Shown piece after piece: positions 1-5,623 of a stretch of DNA of 8,685 bases; within the stretch, counting starts at the first letter, position 1; the number at the start of each line of letters is the position of its first letter. The DNA is taken from contig JAKAXN010000182.1 in NCBI GenBank assembly GCA_021816565.1, forward strand, positions 1 to 8,685, in the 5' to 3' direction. A program made the translations under genes and the position numbers. The DNA is from Actinomycetes bacterium (GTDB lineage Bacteria; Actinomycetota; Acidimicrobiia; Acidimicrobiales; Palsa-688). Under the pieces are notes generated by a model, which was not told the origin of the DNA, ran no database searches, and saw only the letters and a program-made list of their open reading frames with translations.

Positions 1-727
1 GATCTCCGCTGTCGATCACCCACACCTCTCCGGTGAGCAGTTCGGAGGTCACCTGGGCCACGACCAGATGGGCCACGTCCTCCGGGGTGGCCGGCCGCCG
101 CATCGGCGATCCGGCGCTGACGGCCTGGCGCACCGCGTGCCAGTCGGCGGTCCAGGGGGTGTCGACCAGGCCCGGGGCCACCGCGTTGACCCGCACCTGC
201 GGGCCCAGGGTGGCGGCCAGGAGCCTGGTCTGGTGGTGCAGGGCGGCCTTGCTGGCGGCGTAGGGGATGGACGACCCGGTCTGGCGGACCCCCGCCAGCG
301 AGCCCATGTTGACCACGACCCCGCCGGCCGGCGCCTGCCTCAGGTGCTCGACGGCGGCGGTGGTGAGGACGAACGGGGCGATGACGTTGAGCGCGTAGAG
401 CTCCGCCCATATCTCCGGCGTGGCGGCCTCCAGGTCGGAGTGGGGGATCACCCGGGTGGTGCCGGCGTTGTTGACCAGGATGTCGAGGCGGCCGAGGGTG
501 GCGACCACCCCGGCGACCAGGGCCCGGGCCTGGTCCGGATCGGCGACGTCGGCCTGATGGTAGGAGCCGCCGACCTCGGCGGCCACCGCCCGACCCTCGG
601 TGACCGAGGACCGGGAGTTGACCACCACCGTGGCTCCCTCGGCGGCCAGCGCCCGGGCCACGGCCGCGCCGATACCCGAGCTGGCGCCGGTCACCAGCGC
701 CACCCGTCCGTCCAGTCGACCAGCCAT
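1..727 (-). CDS. SDR-family NAD(P)-dependent oxidoreductase, 3' end cut by window edge
   Basis: This is a classical short-chain dehydrogenase/reductase, a soluble Rossmann-fold enzyme that oxidises an alcohol or reduces a carbonyl with NAD(P)(H). I translated it from ATG at 727-725; 242 codons are visible and no stop is reached. The cofactor loop TGASSGIG is at residues 13-20 and the NNAG motif at 86-89. The catalytic tetrad is complete: Asn114, Ser143 (in MGSLAG), Tyr156 and Lys160 (in YAASK). The segment RVNAVAPG at 179-186 is also typical. The stretch after beta-2 reads VVVNSRS with Arg39 and no Asp, which hints at NADPH preference (inference). Family members are usually 245-255 residues and the last visible residues, TGEVWVIDSGD, match the family C-terminus, so only a few residues are missing. 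The start is supported by GGAG six bases upstream. The gene lies downstream of the GNAT gene on the same strand, but 276 bases away. The substrate cannot be told from sequence. Confidence 0.95.
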   Translation of the reverse strand, partial: MAGRLDGRVALVTGASSGIGAAVARALAAEGATVVVNSRSSVTEGRAVAAEVGGSYHQADVADPDQARALVAGVVATLGRLDILVNNAGTTRVIPHSDLEAATPEIWAELYALNVIAPFVLTTAAVEHLRQAPAGGVVVNMGSLAGVRQTGSSIPYAASKAALHHQTRLLAATLGPQVRVNAVAPGLVDTPWTADWHAVRQAVSAGSPMRRPATPEDVAHLVVAQVTSELLTGEVWVIDSGD

Positions 728-733
728 GCTCCA

Positions 734-737
734 CTCC
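734..737 (-). promoter_or_regulatory. Ribosome binding site of the SDR gene
   Basis: On the minus strand GGAG lies six bases before the ATG at 727. This fixes the SDR start, and the protein then begins with the usual short lead-in to the first beta strand. Confidence 0.7.
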
Positions 738-743
738 GTTTCC

Positions 744-755
744 CCGGGTACCCGG
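744..755. repeat. Perfect 12-bp palindrome in the SDR leader
   Basis: The sequence ccgggtacccgg is its own reverse complement. It lies 16 bases upstream of the SDR start codon, just outside the ribosome binding site. It could be a repressor site or part of an mRNA hairpin. Palindromes of this length arise by chance several times in a GC-rich window of this size, so the function is only a possibility. Confidence 0.3.
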
Positions 756-770
756 CTCTCCATGTCCGAC

Positions 771-797
771 CGGAGGGAAAAAGAGGCGATCCCTCCG
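771..797. repeat. 8-bp perfect inverted repeat upstream of the SDR gene (operator-like or leader hairpin)
   Basis: The arms cggaggga (771-778) and tccctccg (790-797) are perfect reverse complements separated by 11 bases that include a run of four A. The element lies 43-70 bases upstream of the SDR ATG, in otherwise non-coding sequence. Its size and position suit a dimeric regulator site or a 5' UTR hairpin. No recognised regulator motif is matched and no regulator gene lies beside it in the window. Confidence 0.35.
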
Positions 798-1003
798 CGC
801 CAGCCGCTCATCCTTGCCGAGCGGGGGTAGCGTCGGCACCGATTGCCTGCAGCTGACGCGACCTGGCCGTCCACGCCGGGGGAACTGGTGGCCGAGCAGG
901 AGAGGCTGGCCCGGCCCGCCGACACCGCTGCGCCGTGGCGGCTGCCCGGACACGGGCCAGACCCGGGCCGTGGCGGAGGGCCGGGCCACTCCCTTAGCCC
1001 TCC

Positions 1004-1441
1004 TCAGGGCTGGTCGTAGCGGTAGACGTTGGTCTCCCGGGCCTTGAAGCCGATCCGCTGGTAGAGCCGGTTGGCCGCCTGGCGTGAAGGCCGGGAGGTC
1101 AGCTCCACGGTGCGCGACCCGGCCCGGCGGGCGGTGTCGAGCGCGGCCCGGGTCAGCTCCTCGCCGCAGCCCCGCCCCCGCACCTCCTCCGAGACGATCA
1201 CGTCCTCGATCCACGCCCGCACCCCGGTCGGGGTGCGGAACATGGCCAGCGTCAGGGTGCCCACGATGCGCCCGTCCTCAGGGTCGCGGGCCAGGAGGAG
1301 CGTGGTGGCCGGCGAGGCGATGATCTCGGCCAGCTCCTCGGCCGTCGGGGCCGGCGCGGACTTGGACAGGAGGGGCAGCAGCCGGGCGATGGCGTCGACC
1401 ACTTCAGGCGTGGCGGAGGCCGCCGGCTCGATCACGAACAC
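1004..1441 (-). CDS. GNAT-family N-acetyltransferase
   Basis: This 145-residue single-domain protein belongs to the Gcn5-related N-acetyltransferases, cytosolic enzymes that move an acetyl group from acetyl-CoA to an amine. The acetyl-CoA pyrophosphate loop (motif A) is seen as VRGRGCGEELTRAAL at residues 87-101, after the strand AWIEDVIVSEE (76-86). Motif B is N124-RLYQRIGF (to 132), with Tyr127 at the position of the usual general acid. The length matches the family minimum. The start is a GTG at 1441-1439 with no convincing Shine-Dalgarno sequence; the frame stays open further upstream but offers no better start, and a second GTG at 1435 is possible. The gene is divergent from the membrane fusion gene, and the SDR gene follows on the same strand after 276 bases. 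The substrate is unknown; GNATs of this kind act on small molecules or protein N-termini. Confidence 0.9.
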   Translation of the reverse strand: MFVIEPAASATPEVVDAIARLLPLLSKSAPAPTAEELAEIIASPATTLLLARDPEDGRIVGTLTLAMFRTPTGVRAWIEDVIVSEEVRGRGCGEELTRAALDTARRAGSRTVELTSRPSRQAANRLYQRIGFKARETNVYRYDQP

Positions 1442-1499
1442 GGCCCGGGACTGTACCCAAGCGCCGCCCGGTCCGGTTCCGACGCGGATTTCCGGCTGG

Positions 1500-1504
1500 G
1501 GAGG
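1500..1504 (+). promoter_or_regulatory. Shine-Dalgarno sequence favouring a TTG start for the DUF2142-AT3 gene
   Basis: GGAGG, within ggggagga, lies eight bases before TTG at 1513. This is near-ideal sequence and spacing. The alternative ATG at 1567 is preceded only by the weaker ccggggcaggg. The site is the main reason for choosing the longer protein. Confidence 0.5.
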
Positions 1505-1512
1505 ATCCGGCG

Positions 1513-4290
1513 TTGTGCGAGGATAAGTACCTTCTCATCGATCCTCGAACGCGATCCGGGGCAGGGATGGCACTCACGGTCTCCGAAGGGAACAACACGG
1601 GTCTCGACGCCAGGCGGTGCTTCGCCTGGGTGATGGGTGCCCTGGTGGTGTTCAGCACCCTGTGGAGCCTGGCCACCCCGCTCGGCGCCTCCCCCGACGA
1701 GAACGAGCACATCGTGCGGGCGGCCACGGTCGTGCGCGGCCAGATCGTCGACCCGAGTGCAGCCGGGCGGACCCCCCTCGACGTGATGGCCCGGGTGCCG
1801 GCGGACTACGGAGCGGCCCTGCGCGCCCCGCTGTGCTACGCCTTCGACCAGCGGATCCCGGCCGGCTGCGAGGGCCGCTTCCCGGCCTCCACCCGCCCGG
1901 TGACCGCGGCCATCTACGTGGGCCGCTACCCGCCGGTGTACTACGCCCTGGTCGGGTGGCCCACGCTGCTGTTCAGGGCCCCGGTGGGCTTCTACCTGGT
2001 CCGGCTGATCAGCGCCCTGCTCATCGACGCCCTGATCGCCTTCGCCGTGACCCTGGCCCTGGTGCGGGTCCGCTCCCCTCTGCCCCTGGCGGCGGTCCTG
2101 CTGGCGGTCACCCCTGAGGCGCTGTACCTGTCGGCGGTGGTCAACCCCAGCTCCCTCGAGGTGGCCGCGGCGCTGGCCTTCTGGAGCGGCCTGGTGGTCA
2201 TGGCCACCCGCTACCGGGACGACCCGCCCCGGCCGCTGCTGGCCGGCATCGCCGTCTCCGGCGTCCTTCTCACCGTGGCCCGGCCCATATCGCCGGTGTG
2301 GACCCTCACCGCCGTGATCGTGGTGGCACCGGCCTGGTGGAGCAAGCCGGCGCTGCGGCGGCTGGTGGCCCGCTGGGACGTGCGGGGGGTCGCCGCGGCG
2401 CTGGTGGCGGCCGCCGCCGGCACCACCGGGTGGACCCTGGCCGAGCACGCCCTTCGGACCCTCGACGGGCCCCTGCCGGCGAAGGGCACGTCGACCCTGA
2501 CCCTGCTGCACGACGCGGTGGGCCAGGCCACCGGGTACGTACAGCAGGCCGTCGGCATGTTCGGCCTGGCGGTTCCGGTGCCACAAGTGGTGGTGATCAT
2601 CTGGGTGGCCCTGGTGGGGCTGCTGGTCGTCACCGCGTGGGCCCGCCTGGAGGGTCGGGAGGAGCGCCGCATGCTGGTGGCGATGGGCGTGGCCGCTCTG
2701 GTGCTGCCCACCGCCATAGTCACCGCCGGAGCCCGGACCCACGGCTTCATCGGCTTCGGCCGTTACTTCCTGCCGCTCTACATGGGGCTGCCGGTGGTGG
2801 CCGCAGCGGTCCTCGCCGGGCACCGGTCAGCCGATGACAGGCGGGTGGCCCGGGTGGTGGTGTGGGGCGCCGGAGCCGGTCAGATCGTGGCCTTCGGGTG
2901 GTGCCTGCACCGCTACCTGGTGGGCAGCGGGGGGCCGCTGTCGCCGCTCACGAAGGTGCCGGGAGGATGGTCGCCGCCGCTGCCCGGGGCGGTGCTGGAC
3001 CTGCTGTTCGTGGTCGCCACCGCGGCAACCGGCGCCGCGCTCCTCGCGGCGGTGGACCACCTGGCCGGCCACCGGGTCCGGATCCGGCTGGGCGCCCGCC
3101 TGAAGGCCGTGGCCCGCCAGGCTCTGCCCGACCGGGACCGCAAGTGGACCGAGCTGGACGGGGTGCGGGCTCTGATGCTGTTCGTGGTGGCCCTCTACCA
3201 CCTTTTCTCTCCCTTCACCCCGAGCTGGAACCCGCTGCGACCGAGCGGCGGCTACCTGTCGGTGGACATGTTCTTCCTGGTGTCGGGGTTCCTCATCACA
3301 TCCCTGCTCGTGACCGAGCGGGAGGAGCGGGGCCGGATCAGCCTGAAGGCGTTCTACGGCCGCAGGGCGCTGCGGCTGTTCCCGGCCCTGGCGGTGCTGC
3401 TGGTGGTGGTGGGCGGCCTGGCCGAACTGATGCGCCACAACACCTGGTCGCACCCGACGCTGCTGGCCCTGCCGTGGGTGCTGTTCTACGTCGGCAACTG
3501 GAACGGGGCGTTCTACGCCAGCATCCACCCCCTGGGCGCCCTGGGCCACACCTGGTCCCTGTCGGTCGAGGAGCAGTTCTACCTCATCTGGCCCGTCGTG
3601 TTGATCCTGCTGTGCCGCCGGCTGCGCAACTACCGGGCCATCGCCACCCTCCTGGTCGGCGCGGCAGCCGTGGAGGACGTCTACCGGTACCTGGTGCTGC
3701 GCCACGGCTGGCCCATCCGGCGGGTGTACTACGGCACCGACACCCATTCGGACGCCTTCATCATCGGCTGCGCGGTGGCCCTGTGGCTGGTGTCGCGCCA
3801 CGGCGCCCCGCTCAGCCGGCGGGCGGCGCGGCTGCTGGCCGGGGCCACGGTGGCCGCCGTCGGGGTGCTGTGGCTTCTCATGATGCGCTTCAGCTTCTTC
3901 GTGTCGCCCGCCGGGCTGTGGTTCGCCATACCCGCGGCCTGCGTGTGCGGGGCCATCATCCTGGCCAACCTGGTCACCCGGCCGGTCCCGGTGATAGGCC
4001 ACTTCCTCCGGCTGCGACCCCTGGTCTGGGTCGGCAAGCGGTCGTACGGCATCTACCTGTGGCTGACCGCCATAGAGATCATGCTGAACGGCCGGGGCAT
4101 GGCCCAGCTCGGGCTGTACCCCTACAACGCCATGATCATCGCGGTGTCCATCGCCGCAGGAGCGGTGTCGTACAGGTACGTGGAGCTGCCGTTCCTGCGG
4201 CGCAAGAAGCGGTTCCAGCGGGTCACCCCGGAGGAGCCCGCCGATCACGCCCCGGCCGGTAGCACCCCCCGGGTGCTGGACCCGGTGTGA
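1513..4290 (+). CDS. DUF2142 membrane protein fused to a C-terminal acyltransferase-3 (AT3) domain
   Basis: This is a 925-residue polytopic membrane protein with two modules. Residues about 37-515 look like DUF2142: a first membrane helix (39-57), the motif PDENEH (61-66) at the start of an exterior loop, RYPPVYYALVGWP (138-150), about ten further hydrophobic segments and GFGRYFLPL (414-422). DUF2142 is an uncharacterised family that I recall as related to GT-C transferases, which use polyprenyl-phosphate sugars. After a basic linker (517-545), residues 546-895 form a full AT3 domain: LDGVRALMLFVVALYH (548-563), with the conserved Arg552 and His563; VDMFFLVSGFLIT (584-596); Arg617/Arg618; SLSVEEQFYLIWP (682-694); GTDTHSDAFIIG (741-752); SYGIYLW (844-850); and VELPF (890-894). 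AT3 proteins move acyl groups onto cell-surface glycans or lipids. The usual His after YLW is Leu851. Cys108 and Cys119 could form a disulfide in the exterior loop. The start is TTG 1513 (strong Shine-Dalgarno) or ATG 1567 (907 residues). Domain calls are confident; the joint role is inference. Confidence 0.9.
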   Translation: MCEDKYLLIDPRTRSGAGMALTVSEGNNTGLDARRCFAWVMGALVVFSTLWSLATPLGASPDENEHIVRAATVVRGQIVDPSAAGRTPLDVMARVPADYGAALRAPLCYAFDQRIPAGCEGRFPASTRPVTAAIYVGRYPPVYYALVGWPTLLFRAPVGFYLVRLISALLIDALIAFAVTLALVRVRSPLPLAAVLLAVTPEALYLSAVVNPSSLEVAAALAFWSGLVVMATRYRDDPPRPLLAGIAVSGVLLTVARPISPVWTLTAVIVVAPAWWSKPALRRLVARWDVRGVAAALVAAAAGTTGWTLAEHALRTLDGPLPAKGTSTLTLLHDAVGQATGYVQQAVGMFGLAVPVPQVVVIIWVALVGLLVVTAWARLEGREERRMLVAMGVAALVLPTAIVTAGARTHGFIGFGRYFLPLYMGLPVVAAAVLAGHRSADDRRVARVVVWGAGAGQIVAFGWCLHRYLVGSGGPLSPLTKVPGGWSPPLPGAVLDLLFVVATAATGAALLAAVDHLAGHRVRIRLGARLKAVARQALPDRDRKWTELDGVRALMLFVVALYHLFSPFTPSWNPLRPSGGYLSVDMFFLVSGFLITSLLVTEREERGRISLKAFYGRRALRLFPALAVLLVVVGGLAELMRHNTWSHPTLLALPWVLFYVGNWNGAFYASIHPLGALGHTWSLSVEEQFYLIWPVVLILLCRRLRNYRAIATLLVGAAAVEDVYRYLVLRHGWPIRRVYYGTDTHSDAFIIGCAVALWLVSRHGAPLSRRAARLLAGATVAAVGVLWLLMMRFSFFVSPAGLWFAIPAACVCGAIILANLVTRPVPVIGHFLRLRPLVWVGKRSYGIYLWLTAIEIMLNGRGMAQLGLYPYNAMIIAVSIAAGAVSYRYVELPFLRRKKRFQRVTPEEPADHAPAGSTPRVLDPV
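1518..1547. repeat. 7-bp inverted repeat at the 5' end of the DUF2142-AT3 gene
   Basis: The arms cgaggat (1518-1524) and atcctcg (1541-1547) are perfect reverse complements with 16 bases between them. A further direct copy of gaggat is at 1501-1506. The element lies in the most A/T-rich patch between the divergent GNAT and fusion genes. If translation begins at ATG 1567 it lies in the leader and could be an operator; if it begins at TTG 1513 it is coding. Chance occurrence is quite possible. Confidence 0.3.
4261..4277 (+). terminator. First GC-rich hairpin at the 3' end of the fusion gene
   Basis: The arms agcaccc (4261-4267) and gggtgct (4271-4277) form a perfect 7-bp stem with a 3-base loop. 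The stem lies in the last codons, ending ten bases before the stop codon. No U run follows, so a classical intrinsic terminator is not shown. It may slow polymerase or protect the 3' end together with the next hairpin. Confidence 0.35.
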
Positions 4291-4294
4291 GCCT

Positions 4295-5566
4295 CTAGCC
4301 CGCCGCCTCGGCGGCGGGCAGCGGGGCCCGGTCCTCCTGGCGGCGGAATCCCGGCAGGAGCGCCGCCAGGAGCACCGCCCCCACCATGCAGGCCACACCG
4401 CCCGACACCACCGAGAAGGTGGAGCCGAAGGCGTCGGCCACCGACCCTGACTCCAGGTCCCCCAGACGGGGGCCGCCCTGCACCACCGCGATCTGGATGG
4501 CCGACAGCCGGCCGCGCAGGCTGTCGGGCACCGCCGTCTGGAGGATGGTGTTGCGGAACACCGCCGATACCACGTCGGCCCACCCGGCCAGAGCCAGCAG
4601 GACCAGCGCCACCCACAGGACGTCCACCAGACCGAACACGGTGATGGCCGCCCCCCACAGGAGCACGGCGACGATCACGGCCCGGCCCTGGCGGCGCACC
4701 ACCTTCACCCAGCCGGTGGTCAGGGCCCCGATGAGGGCCCCGGCGCCGGGGGCGGCGTAGAGGAACCCGACGGCCCGGGCGCCCCCGTGGAAGAAGTTGA
4801 GACCGAGCGCCGGGAACAGGGCCCGGGGCATGCCGAAGACCATGGCGTCGATGTCGAGCAGGTACACCCCCTGGATGACCTGGCGCCCCCGCAGGTAGGA
4901 GAACCCCTCGCCCACCGAGCGCCACCCGGGCCGGACCGCCCCCTCCGGCCGCTGGGAGCGCTGCAGGGCCACCGACACGAAGGAAACCACGAAGCTGGCG
5001 ACGTCGAGCCAGTACACCGCCGCCACCCCGCCCCCGGCCAGGATCAGCCCGGCCACGGCCGGGCCCACCACGATCCCCACCTGGAACTGCACCTGCCAGA
5101 GGGCGTACGCGGCGGCCAGGTCCCCGGTCGGCACCAGCCGGGGGATGGCGGCGTTGAACGCCGGGCGGTCCAGGCCGGCCAGCGCCCCGGATACCGCGGT
5201 GAAGACGAACAGCGGCCACAGCGCCGGGTGCCCCAGGCCCCCGTTGACCGCCAGGCCGGTGCTGGTCAGGGCCAGGAGCAACTCGGTCCCCATGAGCACG
5301 CGGCGCCGGTCGTGGGTGTCGGCCAGCACGCCGCCGACCATGGAGAAGACCAGCAGCGGCACCAGCTGGGCCAGGCTGACCAGGCCCACGTCCAGCGAGG
5401 AGTGGGTGATCCGGTAGACCTGGTACGGCACGGCCACGGCCGTCAGCTGCGTGCCCAGGGTGGAGACCAGCTGCCCGGAGAACAGCAGGCGGAAGTCCCG
5501 CGAATGTTTCAGCGGGGCCATGTCCACCAGAAGCCGCCGACCCAGACCTGACCGCCGTTCGGGCAC
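4295..5566 (-). CDS. MFS transporter, EntS-like exporter (MFS_3 type)
   Basis: This major facilitator superfamily protein of 423 residues is an inner-membrane proton-driven transporter and, by subfamily, probably a drug or siderophore exporter. It begins with PLKHSRDFRLLFSGQLVSTLG (18-38), which leads into the first helix. The MFS signature is GGVLADTHDRRRV (78-90), between helices 2 and 3. Other EntS-group marks are GLDRPAFNAAIPRLVP (131-146), GFLYAAPGAGALIG (267-280), and FRNTILQTAVPD with SLRGRL (337-354) in the second half. About 12 membrane segments are apparent, and the length is usual for the group. The longest start is GTG at 5566; ATG at 5521 (408 residues, beginning MAPLKHSRDF) is equally plausible because neither has a clean Shine-Dalgarno sequence. 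It follows the Lhr gene by 57 bases on the same strand and converges with the fusion gene. The substrate is unknown. Confidence 0.93.
   Translation of the reverse strand: MPERRSGLGRRLLVDMAPLKHSRDFRLLFSGQLVSTLGTQLTAVAVPYQVYRITHSSLDVGLVSLAQLVPLLVFSMVGGVLADTHDRRRVLMGTELLLALTSTGLAVNGGLGHPALWPLFVFTAVSGALAGLDRPAFNAAIPRLVPTGDLAAAYALWQVQFQVGIVVGPAVAGLILAGGGVAAVYWLDVASFVVSFVSVALQRSQRPEGAVRPGWRSVGEGFSYLRGRQVIQGVYLLDIDAMVFGMPRALFPALGLNFFHGGARAVGFLYAAPGAGALIGALTTGWVKVVRRQGRAVIVAVLLWGAAITVFGLVDVLWVALVLLALAGWADVVSAVFRNTILQTAVPDSLRGRLSAIQIAVVQGGPRLGDLESGSVADAFGSTFSVVSGGVACMVGAVLLAALLPGFRRQEDRAPLPAAEAAG
4298..4319. terminator. Strong GC hairpin at the convergent gene junction, possible bidirectional terminator
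   Basis: The arms gcccgccgcc (4298-4307) and ggcggcgggc (4310-4319) are perfect reverse complements around a 2-base centre, giving an all-G/C stem (about nine pairs with a four-base loop in practice). For the plus transcript it comes seven bases after the stop of the fusion gene. For the minus transcript it is formed by the last codons of the MFS gene (encoding AAEAAG). There is no U tract on either side, as is common for terminators in high-GC actinobacteria. The function is inferred from position and stem strength. Confidence 0.5.
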
Positions 5567-5600
5567 GGCCGCAGAGGCTACCCGGCCCGGGGCCCGGCGA

Positions 5601-5617
5601 GGCGGGCGGGTCCCGCC
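5601..5617 (-). terminator. Short GC hairpin just after the Lhr stop
   Basis: The arms ggcggg (5601-5606) and cccgcc (5612-5617) can pair around five bases, seven bases downstream of the Lhr stop in the transcribed direction. No U tract follows. It could partly terminate Lhr transcription before the MFS gene, but G/C-rich sequence forms such stems easily. Confidence 0.25.
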
Positions 5618-5623
5618 GACCGG

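Noticed and set aside
68..856. Long plus-strand open frame opposite the SDR gene
   Set aside because: Its translation is rich in G, R, P and H with no fold-like pattern, while the opposite strand carries all SDR motifs. It is an antisense shadow of high-GC coding.
944..968. Inverted repeat gcccgg / ccgggc after the GNAT gene as a terminator
   Set aside because: The arms are only six bases with a 13-base loop and no U tract, and equal matches are common in sequence this GC-rich.
814..1047. 77-codon plus-strand frame in the SDR-GNAT gap
   Set aside because: It has no recognisable motif, runs into the 3' end of the GNAT gene on the other strand and has arginine/glycine-rich composition.
1489..1527. 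A sigma-70-like promoter using gataag (1522-1527) as -10 before the fusion gene
   Set aside because: The -10 matches four of six positions but there is no acceptable -35 at normal spacing, so I do not call it.
2827..4398. 523-codon antisense frame opposite the AT3 half
   Set aside because: Its composition is rich in H, Q, P and G with no domain signal. The plus strand encodes a complete AT3 domain.
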